Both the position numbers and the translations under genes were made by a program. The notes beneath the pieces are model-generated. The model saw only the letters and a program-made list of their open reading frames with translations, was not told the origin of the DNA and searched no databases. Below are positions 4,942 through 11,221 of a DNA stretch of 11,221 bases, piece after piece; the first letter of the stretch is position 1; every line of letters starts with the position of its first letter. The stretch is from an uncultured Selenomonadaceae bacterium (GTDB lineage Bacteria > Bacillota > Negativicutes > Selenomonadales > Selenomonadaceae), in assembly GCA_905236255.1 (NCBI GenBank), contig CAJOPK010000193.1, forward strand, positions 1 to 11,221, in the 5' to 3' direction.

Positions 4942-7476
4942 CTAAACTTTTCCTTTGCCGCAACAATTTTTGTATTTTTTGCCGGAACCGCACGGACACG
5001 GATCATTTCTGCCGATTTTCTTGCCGTCGTTTTTCTTCGGCTGTTTTTTAGATTCCGCCGGAGAAGTTTCATCACCGTGAGATGCACGCGCATTTTGCAG
5101 ACGATCTTCAAGTTTTTCCTGTTCCTGCGTGACAACCGCCACATGATACATCAGTGACGCAATTTGATCTTGAATGTTTGCTTCCATTTCTTCAAACATC
5201 GAAAGGGCTTCGATTTTATATTCGACCAAAGGATTGCGCTGCCCGTAAGCCCGCAGATTTATTCCTTCCCGGAGCATATCCATGTGATCCAAATGTTCCA
5301 TCCATTTGTTATCCACAACCCGGAGCATTATAACTTTTTCCAATTCGCGCATGACTTCCGGCGAAAAAGTTTCTTCCCGCTTTTGATAGTTGTCCTCCGC
5401 AACTTTCTCCAAAAATTCCTTTAATTCGTCGCGGCTCATTTCTTCAAGTTCGGATTGATTGAGCTGACCGGGCAAGGCATAAATTTTTTCGGCATCTTTT
5501 ATAAGCTCGTCAAGTTGCCACTCTTCCGGATAAAGTTTTTCGTTTGCATACTGATTCATTTCCGCCTTGATAATGTGATTAACCATGCCGCGAATATTTT
5601 CACGCAAGTTGTCGCCGGTCAAAATCTTTCTGCGTTCGCCGTACATTACCTCGCGCTGCTGATTCATAACGTCGTCATATTCCAAAACGTGCTTGCGAAT
5701 GTCAAAGTTTCGCGCCTCAACTTTCTTCTGCGCGTGTTCGATTGACCGGGTTATCAAAGAATGTTCAATCGGTTCGTCTTCTTCCATGCCGAGTTTGTCC
5801 ATGACTTTTGCAATATTGTCGGACGCAAAAAGTCGCATCAAATCATCGTCAAGCGAAAGATAAAATCTTGATTCGCCCGGATCCCCCTGACGACCGGAAC
5901 GCCCGCGCAACTGATTGTCAATTCGCCGGGATTCGTGACGTTCCGTGCCGATAATGAAAAGCCCGCCTTTTTCCGGAACGCCTTCCCCCAGCTTAATATC
6001 CGTACCGCGTCCCGCCATATTCGTTGCGATTGTAACCGCCCCCGGCTGACCGGCATCGGCTACGATTTCCGCCTCTTTTTCGTGGAATTTTGCATTTAAG
6101 ACACTGTGAGGAATACCGCGCTTTTTCAAAATTGCGCTGAGTTCTTCCGATTGTGTAATTGAAGTGGTACCTATCAAAACCGGCTGACCTTTTGCATGAA
6201 TTTCTTCAACCATATTGCCTACCGCTTTATATTTTGCGCGTTTTGTTTTGTAGATAACGTCCGGGTGGTCGATACGGGCAACGGGCTTGTTTGTGGGAAC
6301 GACGATAACCGGCAATTTATAAATCTTTATAAATTCGTCCTCTTCCGTTTTTGCGGTACCGGTCATTCCGGCAAGTTTGTCATACATGCGGAAATAATTC
6401 TGGAAAGTTATCGTTGCAAGGGTTTGAGATTCGCGCTGAATTTTTACGCCCTCTTTAGCCTCAATCGCCTGATGAAGTCCGTCCGAATAACGGCGACCGT
6501 CCATAAGACGACCGGTAAATTCGTCAACTATTACAATTTCGTTGTCACGAACGACATAATCTCTGTCCCGTTTCATTAAAGCCTTTGCCCGGAGTGCGGC
6601 GGTGAAACAGTGCGAAAGTTCGATATTTTCCGGAGCGTAAAGATTGTTTATTCCCAGCCGCTTTTCAATTTTCGGAATTACCGAATCACTCGGAGCGACG
6701 GTCTTTTGTTTTTCGTCAAGAGTATAATCCTCGCCCTCTTTCAGATCGGCAACGGCACGCGCCATAATTGCATACATATCGGTTGACTTCGCACCGGGAC
6801 CGGAAATTATCAGCGGAGTTCGCGCCTCGTCGATCAGAATGGAGTCAACCTCGTCAACTATCGCATAATGCAGCGGACGCTGAACCATTTGCTCGACATG
6901 AATTACCATATTGTCGCGCAGGTAATCGAAACCGAATTCGTTGTTTGTTCCGAAAGTTACGTCGCAGGAATAAGCAAGTTTTCTTTCCGGAAAATCAAGA
7001 TCGTGAACAATCAAGCCGACGCTTAATCCCAAGAAACGGTACAAATGACCCATCCATTCGCTGTCGCGTTTTGCAAGGTAATCGTTGACCGTGACCATGT
7101 GAACGCCTTTACCTTCCAAAGCGTTCAAATAAACCGGAAGAGTTGCGACCAAAGTTTTGCCTTCGCCGGTTTTCATTTCGGCGATTTTTCCTTCATGCAG
7201 ACACATTCCGCCGATAAGCTGAACATCAAAATGACGCATACCCAAAACCCGGCGCGATGCCTCGCGTGTGACGGCAAAAGCCTCCGGCAAAATATCGTCC
7301 AAAGTTTCGCCGGCGGCAAGTCTTTCGCGAAATTTATCGGTCATTCCGGCAAGTTTTGCGTCGGTATAATTTTGATATTCCGGCTCAAGCGAATTGATTT
7401 TATCGACGGTCTTTTTCATTCGTGCAATTTCTTTGTCGTTATTGTCACCCAAAAATCTTTTTATAAATCCGAACAC
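4942..7476 (-). CDS. secA: Preprotein translocase ATPase SecA
   Basis: The ATP-driven motor that pushes preproteins through the SecYEG channel at the membrane. The protein is full length (844 residues from GTG 7476). Visible landmarks, numbered from that start: Walker A KTGEGKT (102-108), TVNDYLAKRD (129-138), DEVDSILIDEART (208-220, with Walker B and preprotein cross-linking segment), TFQNYFRMYDKLAGMTGTA (357-375), then GRGTDI and QLRGRSGRQGDPG of the second nucleotide-binding domain. The tail holds the zinc-binding SEC-C motif CPCGSGKKYKNCC (cysteines 827, 829, 838, 839), which in known SecA proteins contacts SecB and ribosomes. An ATG at 7485 directly abuts the AAGGAG site, so GTG 7476 at 9-nt spacing is preferred; it also gives the family-like start (M)FGFIKRFLGD. 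It has its own promoter. Confidence 0.97.
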   Translation of the reverse strand: MFGFIKRFLGDNNDKEIARMKKTVDKINSLEPEYQNYTDAKLAGMTDKFRERLAAGETLDDILPEAFAVTREASRRVLGMRHFDVQLIGGMCLHEGKIAEMKTGEGKTLVATLPVYLNALEGKGVHMVTVNDYLAKRDSEWMGHLYRFLGLSVGLIVHDLDFPERKLAYSCDVTFGTNNEFGFDYLRDNMVIHVEQMVQRPLHYAIVDEVDSILIDEARTPLIISGPGAKSTDMYAIMARAVADLKEGEDYTLDEKQKTVAPSDSVIPKIEKRLGINNLYAPENIELSHCFTAALRAKALMKRDRDYVVRDNEIVIVDEFTGRLMDGRRYSDGLHQAIEAKEGVKIQRESQTLATITFQNYFRMYDKLAGMTGTAKTEEDEFIKIYKLPVIVVPTNKPVARIDHPDVIYKTKRAKYKAVGNMVEEIHAKGQPVLIGTTSITQSEELSAILKKRGIPHSVLNAKFHEKEAEIVADAGQPGAVTIATNMAGRGTDIKLGEGVPEKGGLFIIGTERHESRRIDNQLRGRSGRQGDPGESRFYLSLDDDLMRLFASDNIAKVMDKLGMEEDEPIEHSLITRSIEHAQKKVEARNFDIRKHVLEYDDVMNQQREVMYGERRKILTGDNLRENIRGMVNHIIKAEMNQYANEKLYPEEWQLDELIKDAEKIYALPGQLNQSELEEMSRDELKEFLEKVAEDNYQKREETFSPEVMRELEKVIMLRVVDNKWMEHLDHMDMLREGINLRAYGQRNPLVEYKIEALSMFEEMEANIQDQIASLMYHVAVVTQEQEKLEDRLQNARASHGDETSPAESKKQPKKNDGKKIGRNDPCPCGSGKKYKNCCGKGKV

Positions 7477-7485
7477 CGGCAACAT

Positions 7486-7491
7486 CTCCTT
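7486..7491 (-). promoter_or_regulatory. Ribosome binding site deciding the secA start
   Basis: AAGGAG (7491-7486) touches the in-frame ATG at 7485, which would leave no spacer. The GTG at 7476 lies at 9 nt and is the more plausible start. Confidence 0.6.
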
Positions 7492-7510
7492 AAAATTTTC
7501 TTTTTACTTA

Positions 7511-7538
7511 ATTATAACACCGATTGAGCAAAACTCAA
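7511..7538 (-). promoter_or_regulatory. secA promoter, extended -10, with a dyad over the -35
   Basis: On the minus strand TTGAGT (7538-7533) is followed by 16 nt and TATAAT (7516-7511). The TG-N element precedes the -10 (TGT, 7519-7517), giving an extended -10. A 6-bp inverted repeat, ATTGAG (7523-7528) and CTCAAT (7534-7539), covers the -35 and upstream half of the spacer and could be an operator. The expected transcript starts near 7504, leaving a leader of about 28 nt. Confidence 0.7.
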
Positions 7539-7545
7539 TTCCGGC

Positions 7546-7584
7546 AAAAAAAAATTTCCCTTCCGAAAATCGAAAGGAAAATTT
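7546..7584 (-). terminator. Intrinsic terminator on the minus strand upstream of secA
   Basis: Read on the minus strand, the 15-nt arm 7584-7570 pairs over its whole length with the arm 7566-7552 around a 3-nt loop, using two G-U pairs, and runs straight into nine Ts (7554-7546). On the plus strand the same positions give two C-A mismatches and no T-run, so the orientation is minus. It sits just ahead of the secA promoter, and no gene on that strand is visible upstream within the divergent gap. Confidence 0.65.
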
Positions 7585-7671
7585 CCGTTTTCAAGCAAGT
7601 GAAAAGTTTTTTGCGGCATAATTATTGCCGGCGGTTGTGATAATTCCCGTTTATATTTTTTCCCGTATTGA

Positions 7672-7700
7672 TTGACATTGTAAAATTTTAAATTTATAAT
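7672..7700 (+). promoter_or_regulatory. Perfect consensus promoter of the carboxyltransferase gene
   Basis: TTGACA (7672-7677), exactly 17 nt, TATAAT (7695-7700): both hexamers match the sigma-A consensus completely. The transcript should start near 7707, giving a leader of about 37 nt with AAGGAGAG ahead of the ATG at 7744. Strong constitutive expression is likely. Confidence 0.88.
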
Positions 7701-7743
7701 CCGTTGTATCAATTTTCAAACAATTCAAAGGAGAGTGTAAATA

Positions 7744-9174
7744 ATGGCGAAACCGGTAAAAATTATGGAAACCGTTCTGCGCGACGGGCATCAATCTCTT
7801 TGTGCAACCCGCATGCGCTACAGTCAAATGGAGCCGATGCTTGAAAGCCTTGACAACGTCGGATATAAAGCATTGGAAGCGTGGGGCGGAGCAACTTTTG
7901 ACACCTGTTTGCGTTTCTTGGACGAAGATCCGTGGGAAAGACTCGACAAACTCAAAGCAAAATTGAAGAAAACTCCGATTCAAATGCTTCTGCGCGGACA
8001 AAATCTTCTCGGCTACAATCATTATTCAAACGATGTCGTCGAAAAGTTTGTAAAATGCGCGTCCAAGCACGGTATCGGCGTATTCAGAATTTTTGACGCA
8101 TTGAACGACGTTCGCAACCTCAAAGTCGCCATTAACGCCGCTCTCGAATGTCCGGAAAAACCGGAAGTTCAAGGTTGCCTTGTTTACACGATCAGCCCGG
8201 TTCACAACAACGAAACTTTTGTAGACCTTGCAAAAGAACTCAAAGAAATGGGTTGCCATTCCATTTGCATTAAAGATATGTCCGGCTTGCTTGCACCTTA
8301 CGTCGCGTATGATTTGGTCACGAAACTTAAAGCCGCACTCGGCGACACTCCGGTCGAACTTCACACTCACTGCACCTCCGGTTTCGGTCATGCGACTTAC
8401 ATTAAGGCTATGGAAGCCGGCGTTGACATTATAGACTGCGCCCTTTCTCCGTTCTCAAGCGATACAAGCCAGCCCTGCACGGAAACCATTATTGCAATGA
8501 ACGAAGAACCCAAGCATGAAAAAGTTGACATTCCCATTGAAATTGTAACCGCCGACGGCAAGAAGAAGATAGATCGTCAGGCACTTACTCCGATTGCAAA
8601 ACATTTCTTGGGAGTAAAACAGGAACTTATCAAAGAATTCGGATTGAAAGGATATTTCGATGTCAATGTAAATGTTCTCGACTTCCAAATTCCGGGCGGC
8701 ATGCTTTCAAACTTGGTCAATCAGCTTAAAGAAGCCGGCGCGGAGGACAAATATCAAGACTTGCTTGACGAAATGCCGCGTGTTCGTGCGGATGCCGGTT
8801 ATCCGCCGCTTGTAACTCCGTCCAGTCAGATTGTCGGAACAATGGCTACAATGAATGTCTTGACCGGCGAACGTTACAAGATGATTCCGAATGAATTTAA
8901 AGACCTTGTGCGCGGAAAATTCGGACGCACTCCGGTTGCCGTCGACAAGAAATTTATTACAAAGACTTTGGGGATTCCGGAAGATCAGATTATTGAAGAT
9001 TGCTCCGTTGAAGATGCAAAAGCCGAAACTTTCGCCCAATTCAAGACCGAACTCGTCGATAAAGGGTTCCTCAATCCTACCGACGAAGACGTTTTGAGTT
9101 ATGCACTCTTCCCGCAGGTCGCCGAAGAATTCTTCAAGAAACATTACAAAAAGGTTGAGGCTTACAAACGCTGA
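7744..9174 (+). CDS. oadA: Oxaloacetate decarboxylase alpha / pyruvate carboxylase-B type carboxyltransferase, without biotin domain
   Basis: A 476-residue protein of the HMGL-like TIM-barrel carboxyltransferases, which move a carboxyl group between biotin and pyruvate/oxaloacetate. Barrel motifs are visible: ETVLRDGHQS (9-18, metal ligand D14), CIKDMSG (175-181, K177 as the lysine normally carbamylated) and ELHTHCTSG (205-213, metal ligands H207 and H209). The C-terminal half has the conserved carboxylase domain (FQIPGGMLSNL and PPLVTPSSQIVGTMA). The protein ends after this domain and lacks the Ala/Pro linker and MKM biotin site of full OadA, so a separate biotin carrier is needed; none is seen here. 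Candidates are OadA, the PycB subunit and the transcarboxylase 5S subunit, not separable by eye. AAGGAGAG and a perfect promoter precede it, and codon choice looks optimised. It appears monocistronic. Confidence 0.9.
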   Translation: MAKPVKIMETVLRDGHQSLCATRMRYSQMEPMLESLDNVGYKALEAWGGATFDTCLRFLDEDPWERLDKLKAKLKKTPIQMLLRGQNLLGYNHYSNDVVEKFVKCASKHGIGVFRIFDALNDVRNLKVAINAALECPEKPEVQGCLVYTISPVHNNETFVDLAKELKEMGCHSICIKDMSGLLAPYVAYDLVTKLKAALGDTPVELHTHCTSGFGHATYIKAMEAGVDIIDCALSPFSSDTSQPCTETIIAMNEEPKHEKVDIPIEIVTADGKKKIDRQALTPIAKHFLGVKQELIKEFGLKGYFDVNVNVLDFQIPGGMLSNLVNQLKEAGAEDKYQDLLDEMPRVRADAGYPPLVTPSSQIVGTMATMNVLTGERYKMIPNEFKDLVRGKFGRTPVAVDKKFITKTLGIPEDQIIEDCSVEDAKAETFAQFKTELVDKGFLNPTDEDVLSYALFPQVAEEFFKKHYKKVEAYKR

Positions 9175-9220
9175 AAATTTTTGACGGAACATAAAATTTT
9201 TTCTACACGGAAGCAAATTA

Positions 9221-9254
9221 AAAACGCGGTTCAAAATCGAATCGCGTTTTTTTT
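9221..9254 (+). terminator. Intrinsic terminator after the carboxyltransferase gene
   Basis: AAAACGCGGTTC (9221-9232) pairs with GAATCGCGTTTT (9239-9250) through 12 bp including one G-U pair, with a 6-nt loop, and the T-run extends to 9254. The A-run on the left side lets it also serve the convergent ilvN transcript, though with one mismatch in that direction. Confidence 0.85.
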
Positions 9255-9279
9255 GCCGCAGAAATTTTTTGACGACGGT

Positions 9280-9780
9280 TTACATTTTCTTTACCGGAAT
9301 CGGCCCGCGTGAAAGCGCAATGGCTCCGGTTCTGGCAATTTCCACAATTTCATAATCGCTCAAAACTTCACAAAACGCATCAATTTTATTCTGCGTTCCG
9401 GTCAATTCGATTACAATATTTTCGCTTGTAACGTCAACAATTTTTGCGCGGAAAATGTCAACTATGCTGACCAAATCGGCGCGGGTTTCCTTTGATGCTT
9501 TTACCTTGATCATGACAAGTTCGCGCTCAATGGAAGGTGCTTTGCTCAAATTTACGATTTTTATTACATCAATCAATTTTCCGAGCTGATTTACAACCTG
9601 ATCCAGTTCGTTTTCGGATTCCACGCTGACAACGATATTTATTCGCGTAACACTCGGTTCTTCGGTATATCCCGCAGAAATACTTTCTATATTGAAAGCG
9701 CGGCGACTGATAAGCCCGGATACATGCGTCAAAACGCCCGGCTTGTTGTCAACCAGAACCGCCAAAACATATTTCTCCAA
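9280..9780 (-). CDS. ilvN: Acetolactate synthase small (regulatory) subunit
   Basis: Regulatory subunit that activates acetolactate synthase and gives it valine feedback sensitivity, in valine, leucine and isoleucine synthesis. The N-terminal ACT domain (about residues 2-75) shows LAVLVDNKPGVLTHVSGLISRR and FNIESISAG, typical of IlvN/IlvH; the remainder (about 80-160) is the usual C-terminal domain (ERELVMIKVKA, then EIVEIARTGAIALSRG). The frame opens with TTG at 9795, but that codon overlaps the ribosome binding site GGGAG. TTG at 9780, 8 nt beyond the site, gives the family-like start (M)EKYVLAVLVDN and 166 residues. It has its own promoter and a terminator behind it; the catalytic subunit ilvB and ilvC are not adjacent, which is unusual. 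The name ilvH would be equally valid. Confidence 0.94.
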   Translation of the reverse strand: MEKYVLAVLVDNKPGVLTHVSGLISRRAFNIESISAGYTEEPSVTRINIVVSVESENELDQVVNQLGKLIDVIKIVNLSKAPSIERELVMIKVKASKETRADLVSIVDIFRAKIVDVTSENIVIELTGTQNKIDAFCEVLSDYEIVEIARTGAIALSRGPIPVKKM

Positions 9781-9788
9781 AAATATCA

Positions 9789-9793
9789 CTCCC
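9789..9793 (-). promoter_or_regulatory. Ribosome binding site deciding the ilvN TTG start
   Basis: GGGAG (9793-9789) stands 8 nt before TTG 9780. It overlaps the alternative upstream TTG at 9795, so that codon is unlikely to be used. Confidence 0.55.
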
Positions 9794-9821
9794 AAAAAAT
9801 TATCTTTGTAAATCGTGAAAA

Positions 9822-9850
9822 ATTTTAAGCCGGGCGGTTTATGCTGTCAA
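9822..9850 (-). promoter_or_regulatory. ilvN promoter
   Basis: On the minus strand a perfect TTGACA (9850-9845), 17 nt, then TAAAAT (9827-9822, five of six). The transcript should start near 9815, leaving roughly 35 nt of leader, too short for a T-box or peptide attenuator. Confidence 0.75.
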
Positions 9851-9876
9851 CATTTTTTTTATTCCGGTTTCAAGAT

Positions 9877-9934
9877 AAAAATCAAATGGTTAAAAATTTT
9901 TATTGACTTTTTGATTTTTTAATGTTACCATTTG
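9877..9934. repeat. Overlapping inverted repeats around the clpB promoter
   Basis: AAAAATCAAA (9877-9886) is the exact inverse of TTTGATTTTT (9910-9919), and CAAATGGT (9883-9890) is the exact inverse of ACCATTTG (9927-9934). The left arms overlap by four bases. The right arms lie inside the spacer and across the -10 of the clpB promoter. The left arms are outside both predicted transcripts, so any function would be as DNA operator sites. The sequence is AT-rich, so chance contributes to the first pair. Confidence 0.4.
9903..9931 (+). promoter_or_regulatory. clpB promoter
   Basis: TTGACT (9903-9908), 17 nt, TACCAT (9926-9931), with TGT (9923-9925) giving an extended -10. Predicted start of transcription is near 9938, leaving a leader of about 44 nt. 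I see no CIRCE element and no CtsR heptad pair. Confidence 0.6.
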
Positions 9935-9981
9935 CCGCGTTGAAAAAAGAAATTTAATCGTCATTGATTGGAGTGATAGAA

Positions 9982-11221
9982 ATGGCGGGGGAAAAATATA
10001 CATCAAAGGCAATGGAAAAAATTCAGGCGGCGCAACAAATTGCGGCGATGAAATATCATCAGGAATTTAATTCGTTGCATTTAATGTCGGCGTTGGCAAA
10101 AGAACCGGAAGGACTTTTGGCGACGATTTTTGCGGATTGTCAAACGGATTTGCCGATGCTTAAAGTCAGATTGGAATCGGAACTCAACAAAATTCCTTCG
10201 GTTACCGGGCAGGAACGCCTGACAATGGGAGTTGATTTGGCGCGTGTCGTCGGCAAGGCAAACGATTACGCAAAGTCAATGAAAGACGATTTCATCAGCA
10301 CGGAGCATTTGCTTTTGGCACTCGTGACTGACGGAAGTGCGGAACTCAAAGCGATTGCCGGCGAATTTAAACTGACGAAAGACAAAATCGACGCGTCAAT
10401 CAAAAAAAATCGCAAGCAAAACGTCACAAACGAAAATCCGGAAGAATCTTATCAGGCTCTGTCAAAATTCGGGCGGGATTTGACACAGGCGGCGCGAGCC
10501 GGGAAATTGGATCCGGTTATCGGGCGCGACGAAGAAATTCGCCGGACGATTGAAATTTTGAGCCGCCGGACAAAAAACAATCCGGTTTTGATCGGTGAGC
10601 CGGGTGTCGGCAAAACCGCAATAGTCGAAGGACTTGCGCGCAGAATTGTTGCCGGCGACGTTCCGGAATCCTTGAAGAACAAAACTCTTTACGCGCTTGA
10701 CATGGGATCGCTTATTGCCGGCGCGAAATTCAGGGGAGAATTTGAAGAGCGTTTGAAATCGGTTCTTGCGGAAATTGCAAAATCGGACGGTCAAATTTTG
10801 CTGTTCATTGATGAAGTTCATACGGTTGTCGGTGCCGGTGCGGCTGAAGGCGCGATGGATGCGGGAAATATTTTGAAACCGATGCTTGCTCGCGGCGAAC
10901 TCCGCTGCATAGGCGCGACGACTTTAAACGAATACCGTAAATATATCGAAAAGGATACCGCCCTTGAAAGACGTTTTCAGCCGGTTCCGGTCGGTGAGCC
11001 GACGGTTGAGGATACAATTTCAATTTTGCGCGGAATCAAAGAACGCTATGAAGTTCATCACGGCGTGAGAATCAGGGATGCGGCACTTGTCAGCGCGGCA
11101 ACTCTTTCCGACAGATATATTTCGGACAGATTTTTGCCAGACAAGGCGATTGATTTGGTTGATGAGGCGGCGGCAAAACTCCGGACGGAAATTGAATCTT
11201 TGCCGGCTCCCATCGACGAAA
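9982..11221 (+). CDS. clpB: ATP-dependent disaggregase ClpB, N-terminal 413 residues (cut by window edge)
   Basis: Hexameric AAA+ chaperone that threads aggregated proteins through its pore, normally with DnaK. The frame runs from ATG 9982 to the window end without a stop, so about half of the expected 850-870 residues is present. Seen in order: the Clp N-domain (about 1-145, with STEHLLLAL at 106-114), the linker and first AAA+ domain with KLDPVIGRDEEI (175-186), Walker A GEPGVGKT (205-212), pore segment AGAKFRGEFEER (246-257), Walker B LLFIDEVH (273-280) and arginine fingers in LERRFQ (328-333), then SDRFLPDKAIDLVDEAAA (381-398) leading into the middle domain. The spacing matches ClpB closely. 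ClpC is less likely, but the coiled-coil middle domain that would settle this lies past the edge. GGAG is 8 nt before the ATG. Confidence 0.93.
   Translation, partial: MAGEKYTSKAMEKIQAAQQIAAMKYHQEFNSLHLMSALAKEPEGLLATIFADCQTDLPMLKVRLESELNKIPSVTGQERLTMGVDLARVVGKANDYAKSMKDDFISTEHLLLALVTDGSAELKAIAGEFKLTKDKIDASIKKNRKQNVTNENPEESYQALSKFGRDLTQAARAGKLDPVIGRDEEIRRTIEILSRRTKNNPVLIGEPGVGKTAIVEGLARRIVAGDVPESLKNKTLYALDMGSLIAGAKFRGEFEERLKSVLAEIAKSDGQILLFIDEVHTVVGAGAAEGAMDAGNILKPMLARGELRCIGATTLNEYRKYIEKDTALERRFQPVPVGEPTVEDTISILRGIKERYEVHHGVRIRDAALVSAATLSDRYISDRFLPDKAIDLVDEAAAKLRTEIESLPAPIDE

Noticed and set aside
7512..7712. Minus-strand open frame of 66 codons in the secA upstream gap
   Set aside because: It covers the divergent promoter, the minus-strand terminator and the secA promoter, has no good ribosome binding site and no recognisable sequence. 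A non-coding reading fits better.
9851..9981. CtsR or CIRCE heat-shock operator upstream of clpB
   Set aside because: TTGACTTTTTGATT resembles a CtsR heptad pair at first sight, but the second heptad does not match and the spacing is wrong. No TTAGCACTC/GAGTGCTAA pair is present.
9781..9981. T-box or leader-peptide attenuator for ilvN
   Set aside because: The predicted leader is only about 35 nt, with no T-box sequence or Val/Leu/Ile-rich short frame.
1..11221. CRISPR array, tRNA or rRNA genes, prophage genes
   Set aside because: No spaced direct repeats, no tRNA-like cloverleaf and no rRNA signatures were seen in the gaps; nearly all sequence is covered by the genes listed.

Overview
This is bacterial chromosome, very probably from an anaerobic Firmicute and possibly a member of the Negativicutes. 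The reasons are purine-rich Shine-Dalgarno sites in front of nearly every gene, near-consensus housekeeping (sigma-A type) promoters, frequent TTG and GTG starts, the aroQ-pepP gene pair, a SecA with a C-terminal zinc motif, and an oxaloacetate decarboxylase-type carboxyltransferase that lacks its own biotin domain. The lineage is inferred from gene content; no phylogenetic marker was compared.

Layout from left to right. (1) Positions 1-228, minus strand: the first 76 codons of a TnpB/OrfB protein of the IS200/IS605 superfamily, running off the left edge, with its own promoter. (2) Positions 347-3184, minus strand: a compact four-gene run, transcribed ppx/gppA, acyP, aroQ, pepP, with a 15-bp gap, a 17-bp overlap and an ATGA overlap. 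(3) Positions 3332-3691, plus strand: a small gene of unknown function starting with TTG. (4) Positions 3719-7476, minus strand: secA followed by a two-domain TerD/TerA-family gene, with a perfect hairpin between them. (5) Positions 7477-7743: a divergent control region with the secA promoter, an unexplained minus-strand terminator and a perfect consensus promoter reading right. (6) Positions 7744-9174, plus strand: the carboxyltransferase, closed by a clear intrinsic terminator. (7) Positions 9280-9780, minus strand: a lone ilvN/ilvH, the acetolactate synthase regulatory subunit, with its own strong promoter. (8) Positions 9982-11221, plus strand: the first 413 codons of clpB, cut by the right edge.

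Most of the window is housekeeping: protein export (SecA), shikimate pathway (AroQ), peptide turnover (PepP), phosphate-bond hydrolysis (Ppx/GppA and acylphosphatase), oxaloacetate/pyruvate carboxyl transfer, branched-chain amino acid regulation and protein disaggregation (ClpB). The accessory parts are the TnpB fragment and the TerD/TerA-family protein. I see no CRISPR array, tRNA, rRNA, prophage or clear defence system. No uncovered stretch exceeds 300 bases. The least explained parts are non-coding: the orphan terminator upstream of secA, the hairpin between secA and the TerD-family gene, and overlapping inverted repeats at the clpB promoter.
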